From Calliopum simillimum (Eukaryota > Arthropoda > Insecta > Diptera > Lauxaniidae): a stretch of 64,000 nucleotides of DNA. The notes below the pieces were generated by a model. That model was not told the origin of the DNA, did no database searches, and saw nothing but the letters and a program-made list of their open reading frames with translations. Shown one piece after another: positions 21,011 through 31,539 of the stretch (positions are counted from its first letter, which is position 1; every line of letters begins with the position of its first letter). The stretch lies in contig OX638372.1 in NCBI GenBank assembly GCA_951812925.1, forward strand, positions 43,150,245-43,214,244. The letters are read 5' to 3'. A program made the position numbers and the translations under genes.

Positions 21011-22210
21011 CAAAACACGGCTAGTGTACCAGCTGAAAACTTTTTTGTCTCCGATTTCGCTCAAATTTGGCAATATGGTAGCTCCGGTGTGCAAAAACAA
21101 TAATCCGGAAGGACTTGGTCCTAGCACAATTTGTTGTTAAAATACAGGTTGTTGAAGTTGGTGTTTTTAGTCATTTTCATGAAAAGGTTATTTTTTCAAA
21201 ATTTTATAGCTTATACCAAAGTTTGTAAATTGATGTATGCAAGAAACTGGTCCCATTTATTTTTAAGTGTTCTTTTTTAAAAAAATATATTTTGACGAAA
21301 AAATTTTTTTCACCAAAATTTTTTAAACTTAAAAATACATATAAATTTAAAAAAAAAAAAAAACCCTTAAATATTTTTTAAAAGTACTTTAAATTAAAGC
21401 ATAATTAATAAGTTTTAAAATGATGTATGACTCAAGATGAAATACGGTCACTAGATGAGAGTTTTTGGCCTTTAAGCGCCCGCGGCAGGCAAAACTCTTT
21501 GTTTTGCTCAAGAGGAAGGCATCTTACGAAAAAAGTGTACTGTGCATAAAATGCTTAGAATCATCCAAGAAATATGCACGTGTGAAATTGTTGGGAATTT
21601 TTTGGAAAGTTAAAAAAATTTTTTTTTTCTTTGAATAATTTTTGAAAAAATTTTTCCTATAACCACTAACTATAAGACTTTCACATAGATTTATGTAAAA
21701 TTAAAATTCCTTATCAATATTAAAACATTATTCTTATATATTCTGCAAAATGAAGTAACACAGCACAAAAACACAAACAAAGAAGGTACTGAAAACTATG
21801 GGATAAGAGGTCATATGATGCATCTTAATTACATTACCAATGAAAAACTTTTGCCACAGAAACATGTTGCGCAACACAATGATTTCAAAACAATAAACCA
21901 AAGCCAAACAATGAACTATATTGCAGAATACTTAATATTTATGTAATTAAGAGCACAAATAAATTTGATAATGCTTAAGATAACATATTTTGAATAATAG
22001 ACAACATAAGTTTATGCCACTGGCTTTTAAAATTTATAACATTTGTCATATGCAAATATTTACGTAATCAATTCAAAATTTCCAACCAATTGTTTTTCAT
22101 TATGTTCACAAAATATACAGTTTATTTCATCAAGACGTATGAGCAACAATTAATTTTCTTTTCAGCTTCATTAAACAAAATTTTCGAAACTAAATAAAGT
22201 CTCTTAAGCT
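21011..22210. other. gene-free AT-rich region
   Basis: 21400-21620 shows faint similarity to the fold-back at 14310-14762 (AAAATGCTTAGAA, GGCATCTTACGAAAAA). Otherwise nothing recognised up to the RTE start. Confidence 0.45.
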
Positions 22211-22213
22211 ACC

Positions 22214-25200
22214 CCCTGCGGGTAAGGGGTCAGAATATGCCCGAGGTAAGCATGCCTGTCGTAAAAGGCGACTAAAAGCGGGTGACCAGCCAGGGTGTGG
22301 AAGGGTGTAGCGTTGGACAGCGTTGCGCCTCGAAAGAAAAACCCACAATGCCCGTAACTGGCACTGACAAGGCGAGTCGATGCCGCCTTAAAATAAGCAT
22401 CTTGTCGAAATCCTGAAGCGTCTGATCCAGAGTGGGCGGCTCCCAGGTCAGCGTCTGTTCCAGATTGGACGGCTGAAATTAAAAGTGAATTTGGCCACTA
22501 TATTTGCAGCGCTTGCCGGATCCAGCTTTAAGCTTATAACTTACTGCGTGGAGCGTTGCCGAGAAGATTATACTAATGAAGCATGGATCGGAAAACGATG
22601 GGAAATAACTCTCCAAGTGGTACCCACCAGAGTGTGGTTAATCCACCTGCCTCGGCAGCATGCACATCGGATTTGGAGGTGCAAGAAACATGCATAGTTA
22701 GGAATGATTCTCCTATAACTGGAACCAATATGGTTTCTCAAAATTTTAAAATCCTTTCGATGAAAACTCGAACACGCATCGGCTCTTGGAATGTCCGAAC
22801 TCTAAATGAACCAGGCAAAATACACCAAGCCGTTAGAGAACTCCACAAATTCAACCTTGAGATATTGGGATTAAGCGAGTGTAGATGGAACGGTGCCGGC
22901 GAATATGTACTTCCTGACGGCGAAAAATTTCTATACTCCGGTAGATCGCAAGATGACATCCACAGGGATGGAGTTGGATTTTTGCTAAGTAAAACTGCAG
23001 TAAAGGCAGTAATGGAATGGAAACCTGTAAACGAAAGACTCATTTGGTGCAGATTTCGAACCCCCGCAAGAAATATTACCATCTTCCAAGCATACGCGCC
23101 CACAGAGTTGGCAGAGAGAGAAACCAAAGATGAATTCTACAGCCAGCTCGCTGCAGCAATAAACAGTGCTCACAAGAACGACATCATAATGGTTATGGGC
23201 GATTTGAACGCCAAAGTAGGCTCAGAAAACCTTAACCTAGAGCACGTGATTGGAAGACATGGCTTGGGTGCGAGAAACGACAATGGAGAGCTTCTCATTG
23301 ACGCCTGCAATACAGCCGGTCTTGTCGTTGGAGGTACGCTATTCCCACACAAAAAATGCCATAAAGCTACTTGGGTGTCTCCAAACAACACCACTGAAAA
23401 CCAAATCGACCACTTCTGCATTAGCAGAAAATGGAGAGGGAGTCTTCTGGACGTACGAGTAAAGAGGGCCGCTGACATAGGCTCCGACCACCATCTTCTC
23501 GTCGCGGTCATTCGACTAAAACTTGCCGCTAATAAACGTCCCAGCGAACAATCTGTAGCAAAAAAATTCGACGTGCTTAAGCTTAAGAACGATGAGGTAC
23601 GCAGATCTTTCGTAGAAGAACTTAAAACAGTTCCGTTCGATTGTGGTGGAAGTATTGAAACATCATGGAGGGCCGCTAAGGCTGCGTTCTTAAACTCCAG
23701 TGAAAAAATACTTGGGTTTCGACCCTCGAACAAGAAGCACTGGATGAGCGAGGAAACGTGGGGTCTTGTCGAAAAAAGAAGAAGCGCGAAAAAACTGAGA
23801 GACGACGCTAAAACTAGAGCGCAAAAGAACGTCGCCGAAAAGGTCTTTAACTCTCTCAATAAAGAAGTCAGGCGATCGTGCAGACAAGACAAAAGAAGAA
23901 TGTATAACGACCTCGCGAGCGAAGCCGAAAGCGCTGCAAATGCTCAAAATCTCAGGCAGCTTTACGATATCACCCGCAGATTATCAGGCAGAAAACTCCA
24001 ACAGAGCCGCCCTATCAAAGACAAAAACGGAAATCTCTTAACATCTGCAGACGACCAACTAAACAGATGGAAAGAGTATTTTTGCGATATACTAAATCCC
24101 ATGTCTACCACATCCCTGCAACCAGAATCACCAACTACAACTGCCGCAATGACTCGCAGTAGTAGTCGAATACAAACACCGCCGCCTACAATTGATGAAA
24201 TTGTGAAAGCTATCCAAAGCATGAAAAACAACAAGGCCGCCGGTATAGATCAAATAACAGCTGAACTGCTAAAGGCATGCCCCGTAACATCAGCTAAAAT
24301 TCTCCATCCTCTGCTCAACAAAATCTGGAGTGAAGAGCGTTTGCCAGAAGATTGGCTACATGGCATGTTAGTCAAATTACCGAAAAAAGGTGACCTAAGC
24401 GAGTGCCGAAACTATAGAGGCATCACCTTGCTCTCAGTTCCATCAAAAGTACTGACGAAAGTGCTTCTGAGCAGGGTAAGCGAAAAACTTGATTCAGCCA
24501 TTCGAAAGCAGCAAGCAGGATTCCGGCGAAACAGATCATGCGTGGATCAAATCAACACGCTCAGAATAATTGTCGAACAATCATGCGAGTGGCGTGCTGC
24601 ACTTCAACTTGTCTTCGTTGACTATAGCACTGCCTTTGACAGTGTCTCCCGAGAAAACATCTGGGCGTCACTGCAACGAAGAGGTATTGCCGCAAAGGCC
24701 ATAAACTTAGTACGCGCACAATATGAAGGCTTTAAATGCAGTGTGTTACACAACGGGTTGTTGTCACCGACATTCACCACTAATTCAGGCGTACGGCAGG
24801 GGTGTTTACTATCACCATCACTCTTCCTTATCGTTCTTGATGATATCCTAGATAAAGCTCTTAATAAGGCCAAAAGGGGTATTCAATGGAACTTTACCGA
24901 ACATCTGGAAGATCTCGACTACGCTGACGACATCTGCCTCTTATCGTCCAAACATTCAGATATGCAAAGCAAAATTGAAGACCTTGTGTTGGAATCACAA
25001 AAGGCCGGCCTAAAAATCAACGTATCCAAGACCAAAAGCATGAAGCTAAACGCAAGCAATGACATCACGTTTAAAGCTGGCAGTGATGACATCGGAAACG
25101 TCGATAGCTTCACGTATCTAGGCAGCATTATCTCCATGGATGGTGGAGCAAAAGAGGATATCAACTCAAGAATAGCAAAAGCAAAAGGCGCGTTTGCTCA

Positions 25201-25717
25201 ACTGAACAAAATATGGTCTTCATCCGTTATATCCACCAAAACGAGAGTGCGCATTTTTGATTCGAATGTGAAATCGGTTTTGTTATATGGGTGCGAAACA
25301 TGGCTTGTTACTGAACAACTAACAAACAAGCTGCAAGTATTCGTCAACAAATGTTTAAGGCGTATACTAAAGGTTTGGTGGCCTCGCACTATATCAAATG
25401 CCGAGCTACATCAAAAATGCAAACAGAAGGCTATAGCAAACGAGATCAAGCTGCGCAAATGGGGATGGATTGGTCACACTCTCCGGAAACCACACAGCGA
25501 AGTTTGTCGCCAGGCCCTTGAGTGGAATCCACAAGGCAGTAGAGGACGTGGTAGACCCAAAACCAACTGGAAAAGGTCGTTGGAAAAGGAAATCCAAGAA
25601 TCGGGAAAATCGTGGCAAGAGATCAAAGTCATCGCAAGGGATCGTGACAAATGGAGAGATTTCATATTGGCCCTATGCTCCTCCTAGGAGTTAAAGGAGA
25701 ATACATACATACATACA
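22214..25717 (+). mobile_element. RTE-like non-LTR retrotransposon, copy 2, apparently full length
   Basis: Same organisation and length as copy 1, with an ATAC-repeat tail (about 25699-25717). It stands alone in AT-rich DNA. AAGCT occurs just before the start (TTAAGCTA at about 22205) and again just after the tail (CAAGCTGC), a possible 5-bp target duplication. The 5' start is shared with copy 1, so neither is 5'-truncated relative to the other. Confidence 0.88.
22583..25687 (+). CDS. RTE-like endonuclease/reverse transcriptase polyprotein, copy 2
   Basis: 1034 residues, identical to copy 1 except for two substitutions: Gln for Leu in the linker near residue 513, and Ile for Met near residue 830. 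Neither touches the endonuclease signatures (GDLNAK, GSDHH) or the reverse transcriptase motifs (FVDYSTAFD, VRQGCLLSP, YADD). Most nucleotide differences between the copies are synonymous or lie in the leader. Protein role and domain order are as in copy 1. With no stop, frameshift or truncation it could encode an active enzyme. The same overlapping 70-codon upstream ORF is present (22485-22697). Confidence 0.93.
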   Translation: MDRKTMGNNSPSGTHQSVVNPPASAACTSDLEVQETCIVRNDSPITGTNMVSQNFKILSMKTRTRIGSWNVRTLNEPGKIHQAVRELHKFNLEILGLSECRWNGAGEYVLPDGEKFLYSGRSQDDIHRDGVGFLLSKTAVKAVMEWKPVNERLIWCRFRTPARNITIFQAYAPTELAERETKDEFYSQLAAAINSAHKNDIIMVMGDLNAKVGSENLNLEHVIGRHGLGARNDNGELLIDACNTAGLVVGGTLFPHKKCHKATWVSPNNTTENQIDHFCISRKWRGSLLDVRVKRAADIGSDHHLLVAVIRLKLAANKRPSEQSVAKKFDVLKLKNDEVRRSFVEELKTVPFDCGGSIETSWRAAKAAFLNSSEKILGFRPSNKKHWMSEETWGLVEKRRSAKKLRDDAKTRAQKNVAEKVFNSLNKEVRRSCRQDKRRMYNDLASEAESAANAQNLRQLYDITRRLSGRKLQQSRPIKDKNGNLLTSADDQLNRWKEYFCDILNPMSTTSLQPESPTTTAAMTRSSSRIQTPPPTIDEIVKAIQSMKNNKAAGIDQITAELLKACPVTSAKILHPLLNKIWSEERLPEDWLHGMLVKLPKKGDLSECRNYRGITLLSVPSKVLTKVLLSRVSEKLDSAIRKQQAGFRRNRSCVDQINTLRIIVEQSCEWRAALQLVFVDYSTAFDSVSRENIWASLQRRGIAAKAINLVRAQYEGFKCSVLHNGLLSPTFTTNSGVRQGCLLSPSLFLIVLDDILDKALNKAKRGIQWNFTEHLEDLDYADDICLLSSKHSDMQSKIEDLVLESQKAGLKINVSKTKSMKLNASNDITFKAGSDDIGNVDSFTYLGSIISMDGGAKEDINSRIAKAKGAFAQLNKIWSSSVISTKTRVRIFDSNVKSVLLYGCETWLVTEQLTNKLQVFVNKCLRRILKVWWPRTISNAELHQKCKQKAIANEIKLRKWGWIGHTLRKPHSEVCRQALEWNPQGSRGRGRPKTNWKRSLEKEIQESGKSWQEIKVIARDRDKWRDFILALCSS

Positions 25718-25719
25718 AG

Positions 25720-26655
25720 CTGCAAGTAAATTAAATAAATTTCAAACTCTTGAAATTAACTAAATGCGATATTTTTCTTTTCATTCCCTAGCGTTCCCTT
25801 GAATGTTTTCCTTTAGCTTCAATAAAACGTATTTCATAACACTCTCTACTGTTGTGCTTCCTTATCGCTGTCCCTAATACCATGATTTAAGCTTAAGATT
25901 TTCGCTAAAGTCAACGCATGAAATTGATGCGTAAATTAATTTCTATTTTGTACATAAACTTAGGCAGCCTAAAGCTTCTGCTCTTTCTCTTGGCATACAT
26001 GACATGTATACTGGCATAAATGGGAGCTCATGTGGGTTCTTTTGTAATTTTGCTGCTTCACTCAACCGTTTCGGTGAAAGTTTTATGCAGATCCTTGTTG
26101 AATTTATTGTGCTTTTAGCTGTGCGTGTCTGTATGTTTGCATGTAAGTGCATGACCTAGGAATATATATTTTATTGTTTTCTATTTTTTACTGACTTAAA
26201 TTTTATGGCATAAACAAAGTACAAAAAAAATGGTTGGATTAGTGCTTGAGTCCTTATTTTCTTTTAACAATGCACTTTATAATATTGAAATTGGTTTAAA
26301 GTATTACCAACGAACATTTTATTTTCATTAGAATATGTAAAATTTTGAAGTGAAACTTCTTTAGGCTCCATTTTTGGTACTACATTTCACCATATCACCA
26401 CTGTTCTCTGGAACGGAGTTTACTTGTTAATTGGCGGTAACTTCGATTTTATTTTCTATACAATACCATATGGTGTTAGCAACAATATTCAGTAATTTCA
26501 AAAACTTGATTTTTGAGTTTATATAGAGAAGGCACCAAAATACAACCACTCTTAAAATTCGTCACGATAACCTTGGCATGACTAAAGCGTGCGCAAGATC
26601 GATGCCGAGAATGCTCATGAAGCATAAAAAAATAGCGCGTGAAGTATTCTTCCGG
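25720..26655. other. gene-free region
   Basis: Nothing recognisable; base composition resembles the surrounding flanks. Ends where family A starts (TATACCCTACACCCAG at 26661). Confidence 0.5.
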
Positions 26656-26676
26656 GTTTTTATACCCTACACCCAG

Positions 26677-28062
26677 CACGGTGCTTGTGGGAGAATTTAA
26701 ATCAAATTTCGATGTACCTCGGATTTTTTTGTAAATTCTTATTATAGATGTCAATAGAAGTTATTCTATGCAAAAAATAAAATTATAGAGGTGGCGCTTT
26801 TTTAAAGAAAATCCCTTTTCCAATTGGGGCATTTTCCCATACAAAAAAATAAAATTTTTTTTTTTAACTACATTAAACAAAAATCAAAATAATCACATTC
26901 GATGTGTTTTGCGATGCTTCACGCGAATCCGACCTCAGAATTGCTCTATCGTGTATAGTTTTTGAGATATTCAAATCTAAAAGCCGAAAAAAGTCGTTTT
27001 TTGCCATGTTTTGAAGCTATATAACTATGTAACATATCATTTATTCGTTAAATGTGGTTAAAATACTTGAAAGTCATGATCTTTTCCTTTAAAATCTAAT
27101 TTAAATTATGTTTATATCTTCATGCTTCTAAGAGATATCGTAGACCGAAATATTGGCTAAACGGGTTTTTTGCACATTTGTGTCTTTTTAGGTTAGGATA
27201 TCTTTGACGAAAAAAAAGATATCAACATAATTTAAATTAGGTTTTAAAGGCAAAGATTAGGACTTTAAATTTGTTTATCAGATTTAACGAAATTAAAATT
27301 TCTTTTACATTTTAAACATGTTCAACGAACCGACTACTTGTAAATTCAACCGTTTGACACCCCGATTGTTGTTACGTGTATGCCATACGGCTTAATTTTA
27401 AAATGGTCGGTTCGTTAAACATGCTTAAAATGTGAAAGAAATTTTAGTTTCATCAAATCTGGTAAACAACTTTAAAGTCCTAATCTTTGCCTTTAAAACC
27501 TAATTTAAATTATGTTGATATCTTTTTTTTCGTCAAAGATATCCTAACCTAAAAAGACACAAAAGTGCAAAAAACCCGTTTAGCCAATATTTCGGTCTAC
27601 GATATCTCTTAGAAGCATGAAGATATAAACATAATTTAAATTAGATTTTAAAGAAAAAGATCATGACTTTCAAGTATTTTAACCACATTTAACGAATAAA
27701 TGATATGTTACATAGTTATATAGCTTCAAAACATGGCAAAAAACGACTTTTTTCGGCTTTTAGATTTGAATATCTCAAAAACTATACACGATAGAGCAAT
27801 TCTGAGGTCGGATTCGCGTGAAGCATCGCAAAACACATCGAATGTGATTATTTTGATTTTTGTTTAATGTAGTTAAAAAAAAAATTTTATTTTTTTGTAT
27901 GGGAATATACCCCAATTGGAAAAGGGATTATCTTTAAAAAAGCGCCACCTCTATAATTTTATTTTTTGCATAGAATAACTTCTATTGACATCTATAATAC
28001 GAATTTACAAAAAAATCCGAGGTACATCACAATTTGATTTAAATTCTCCCACAAGCACCGTG
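26677..28062. mobile_element. 1386-bp fold-back element with about 650-bp arms
   Basis: The ends are CACGGTGCTTGTGGGAG and its reverse complement. The 4-bp sequence CCAG is duplicated (26673-26676 and 28063-28066), and the empty site is visible at 53325-54433 as ACCCAGGGTA. The arms run to about 27336 and restart at about 27402, mirrored with few mismatches. They include blocks such as AAGCGCCACCTCTATAATTT and GATATCTCTTAGAAGCATGA. The loop is about 65 bp. There is no coding capacity, so it must depend on enzymes from elsewhere. Confidence 0.9.
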
Positions 28063-28693
28063 CCAGGGTATATTCACTTTGTCCTTCCGTTTGTAACGCA
28101 GAGAAGGAGGCGTGGCAGGTATAGAAGTGTACATATATTCTTGATCAGCGTCACCTCCTGAGTCGATATAGCCATGCCCGTCTGTCTGGCTGGCTGGCTG
28201 TGTGTGGAAATACATTTTTTGGAAAAACTAAGCAAGGTAATTCAATGAAATTTTGTGTACAGCCTCTGCCGTTAAAGTTTACTCGGGGGATTGAAAATGA
28301 GCGAAATCAGTCAACACACATGCCTACCACCCATACAAAAAATATATTTAAAATGCTACTTTTGGAGTATTTTTGACTATAATGCAACCAAAATACACAT
28401 AAATACAACAAATTATAAGCGCAAGTTCTGAACAAAAACTGAGCAAATTTGGACAAGAGGGTGTGGCACTTCTCATATAAGAAAAAGCTTTAAAACGCTT
28501 TACTGAAAGCGTTTTTTAAGATAATCGGACTAAATGTTACTCAGACATTAAAAATTATGAATGCAAGCTTTAAGCAAAAACTGAATAAAATCGGACAAGA
28601 GGGCGTGGCACCTCCCATATAATCAAAAGCTTCAAAACGCTATACTGAAAATATTTTTTGAGATAATCCAACCAAATTTCACTCAAATACTAA

Positions 28694-30070
28694 GGGCCAA
28701 TTTCACAGTATGAGCTTAAGCTTTAGCTTAGCTAAACCGTTAGGGTAGCTTAAGCGGCCCTTAAATATTTTCCAATTTCACAGTGGACTTGCTCACCTTT
28801 GTCATTAGCATAGATACGAACCAAAAAAAATGTAAATAAATTTGACAGTAAACAAATTTTGTTTATGTGAAACTTCTTAAAAAATATTTATTTTTAAATT
28901 CATTGCATGCAAACCGCGATTGTGCCGTTGCATTGCTTTTAATGTTTTTAAAAAATTGCTGCATAATAGGGGACACAAACAATGATGACATCGAGGCAAA
29001 GTCTTGCAGGAAACTCTGTAAACAACGTAACATGGAAATGAGTCGCTGACTGCCATTGGATGTTTTGGCATAATGCTATCATTACATCTAGCGAAAATGA
29101 TACTACAAGACGTAGAGTATGGATATGGTCACCAAAATGCTTAGCGATTTGGCACGATGTGGTTGATGATGCTCTTAATCAGCTAGTGAAGAAATTTCAA
29201 CATAAGGCACGCTACCGCCGGAAATGCTGTCTTCCGAACGTGTTCGCACCGCTTTTGGTGCAAGAAGTAGCACCAATGAACGTGGTAAATGTGTCTTATG
29301 TGCTTCTTGTGAAAAGGAACGATATGAAGGATTACGCACATTTGTATAATCCGAGGAATATTGCGAGTGTTGAAGTATGAATGAATCATATCCAGAATAC
29401 ATTGGAGTATCGCAATTAAAACTAATAGATTTATTTTTCATAAGTTTTAAATTGAAGGTATAAATAAACACAACAAAGGTTTAGTTATTTTCTTTTGATT
29501 TAAACTTCCAATTTGATTCTTCCTTGTTGATGCCGATATGGGAAAGAAAGCAGTCAGATTTGAACGTTTGAAATTGAAGACGTTGGGCTACAATTTATAA
29601 ATTAAGACTCTCATCCTATTGGCTCCCCATGCTTCTCCTAGGCGTACCAGTAGAAAACGTACATAGCATCCATCGAAGTCATCATGGCACAAATGTATGC
29701 ACCACAATTTTGTTTTTTGTCTTTCTGGTACTTATTTAACTTTAAACTTGATCTCGTTCCTGGAAATTTATTGAAAGTTAGTTAACATAAATCGTTTATA
29801 TTATATACTTACCAAAACTATTCAATCCACTCGAAATTTTCAATAATAAACAATTACTGAAAATTGAATTTATTTTTGAAATTAAATTGTTTTGTTTTTA
29901 ATTGTTTTTTGACAACGTCAATTGTGACATTAACCTCCCTAACTATTTTGAGTGTCGAATGACTGGCGCTTAAGCGGCCCTTAAATTAAAATGACTGTGA
30001 AAATGAAATTTAAAGTTAAACTACACTCAACAGATAAACTACGCTTAAGCTCACACTGTGAAATTGGGCC
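28694..30070 (+). mobile_element. PIF/Harbinger-like element, decayed
   Basis: Terminal inverted repeats GGGCCAATTTCACAGTATGA (left) and GGCCCAATTTCACAGTGTGA (right, minus strand) are flanked by the 3-bp duplication TAA (28691-28693 and 30071-30073). GG-rich ends with TAA duplications are typical of PIF/Harbinger. Subterminal AGCGGCCCTTAAAT blocks occur at both ends. The 1377-bp body contains only broken reading fragments, for example around 29230-29340 with CVLCASCEKERYEGLRTF. I cannot assign these to the transposase or the Myb-like protein. Confidence 0.75.
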
Positions 30071-30439
30071 TAAGAACTATAAATTCTCTGAGAAAAAACT
30101 AGGTGAATTCGGACTAGAGAGCGTGGCACCTTTCATATAAGCAAAATTTTTAAAATGCTGCTGGGTAGGGTATTTAATGTTTGGCCACCCTTACTAGTTT
30201 TTCAAAATTTAACATATTTTTATGCAAGAAGAGAATGTTTTTGCTTCTCAAAGTTCCCATGATTTATGGGCCTCTAATTTTTGGGCTTTTGGGGTGAGAC
30301 CCAGGTTCGCATAAAGCCCGTACATAACTCGATTTCAAAGCCCAAGCCCGTCGCTGAGGAGGAAAGGCCCGCGAGACACTCCGTGCCCAGCTCTATACCG
30401 GACACGAAATTTGAGTTCATAGTTATGAACCTTAGTCCA

Positions 30440-30790
30440 AACAAGTGTCTATTCAGTGGCTTAAAAAGTTTAAAGTGCCACAGTCGGCTGTGAATATCAT
30501 TTCGACAATCTTTTGGGATTTGGAAGGGATCTTGTTGATCGATTACGAAGATAAAGGTGTCTTCATAACCGGAGGACACTACGGTTTAATATAAGTTAGG
30601 CTTAAAGAAGCCATGAGAGAAAAAGGAAGTGAAAAATTTACCAACAGTAATCTTCTTCTGCTCCAGAAAGCACCTTATCACAAGAGCAGTGTTGTGATGG
30701 CCGTCCTACAGGAGCTGTGATTCGAAATTTTGGCTCACCAAAAAATGCAGTTCGTTGAAAGAATTTTTCATTAATGAAGATGTAAGGGAT
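30440..30790 (+). pseudogene. fossil mariner transposase fragment (DD34D type)
   Basis: In one plus-strand frame from about 30478 the sequence gives STIFWDLEGILLIDYEDKG, then ITGGHYGLI, a stop, LKEAMREKGSEKFT, then APYHKSSVVMAVLQEL, a stop, and FEIL. This is the classic middle part of a mariner transposase, from the FWD..GI..IDY block to the APxHxS block and the following helix. The second catalytic aspartate, expected just before APYH, is not preserved. Several stops interrupt it, and the 5' and 3' parts are not recognisable. The ORFs at 30274-30579 (minus) and 30281-30493 (plus) are shadows. Confidence 0.75.
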
Positions 30791-30936
30791 TCAATTTCAG
30801 GGCTTTTTCAGACAAATATAAAACATATTTTTCGAAGGTTTGCGTGTAAAATATCTCAAGAGGAAAAATTTCTAGCGCTTCTGATCCAAGCACTTCAAAA
30901 GTGCTTGTCCCCATAGAAGTTTAGAAGCACTATCAC

Positions 30937-31345
30937 AATGATTTTTTATAAGGCTGCAGTAAGAACAACGTGAGTTCGAACCCAGCCCGGGAGATTTTTT
31001 TTTTTACTTTTTTTTACTATTTTTTGCTTTATTTTTTTTTTTTAATTAAATATTTTTTATTCAACATCTTTTATTTCACTTTTCTATTTTACTGTCTCTT
31101 ATTAATATACTTCTGTTTAATTGAATTGAAATTGATTACACAATAATTCCACGTAAGGCTGCAATAAGAACAACGCGAGTTCGAATCCAGCCCGGGTGAT
31201 TTTTTTTTCCTTTTTTTTTATTTTTTTTTTATTAAAATATTTTTTATTCAACCTTTTTTTATTGCAAATTTCTATTTTCCTTTCTCTTATTTATTTACTT
31301 TTGCCTAATTGAATTGAAACTGATTACACAATGATTTTATGTAAG
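30937..31345 (+). repeat. tandem repeat of about 190-205 bp carrying a tRNA-like motif
   Basis: AAGGCTG starts units at 30950, 31155 and 31343. The first two contain AAGAACAACGYGAGTTCGAA followed by YCCAGCCCGGG, a good RNA polymerase III B-box/T-arm match, then a long T run. Each unit then passes through a TTATTCAAC-rich spacer to GATTACACAAT. No A box or acceptor stem is clear, so these are SINE-like remnants rather than tRNA genes. Confidence 0.65.
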
Positions 31346-31436
31346 GCTGTAGGAGCATTCGTATGTCAAATTCTGTTTGGACAACATTTGCTTAAGATGC
31401 AAATTTAATACCTCTTCATATCATCGGTCATTGGTG

Positions 31437-31530
31437 TAGCGGTCTAAGGAGTTGGTAAATGTAAGTTAAAGTTTCTATCTATCACACAGACGGTCGTGGA
31501 TTCAAATCCTGGTGCGGGCAGGTTTTTTTT
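31437..31530 (+). repeat. tRNA-like, possibly SINE-derived sequence with T tract
   Basis: TGGTGTAGCGGTCTAAGG resembles a tRNA A box/D arm. GTGGATTCAAATCCTGG, about 60 bp downstream, resembles a B box/T arm. A run of T follows GCGGGCAGG. The acceptor arms do not pair, so I do not call it a tRNA gene. Confidence 0.45.
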
Positions 31531-31539
31531 TTTACTTTT

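Larger units (their letters stand above)
26661..30205 (+). repeat. dispersed repeat family A, copy interrupted twice
   Basis: The pieces 26661-26676, 28063-28693 and 30074-30205 line up with the uninterrupted copy at 53325-54433. The start is TATACCCTACACCCAGGG. Then come TTGATCAGCGTCACCTCCTG, AGTCGATATAGCCATG, GTCTGTCTGGC, GAGGGCGTGGCACCTCCCAT units, and the end ACCCTTACTAGTTTTTC. A fold-back (26677-28062) and a PIF/Harbinger-like element (28694-30070) split it. Family A has no long ORF and no obvious terminal inverted repeats. Confidence 0.8.

Noticed and set aside
30274..30579. 101-codon minus-strand ORF as a gene
   Set aside because: It overlaps the head of the fossil mariner on the other strand and matches nothing.
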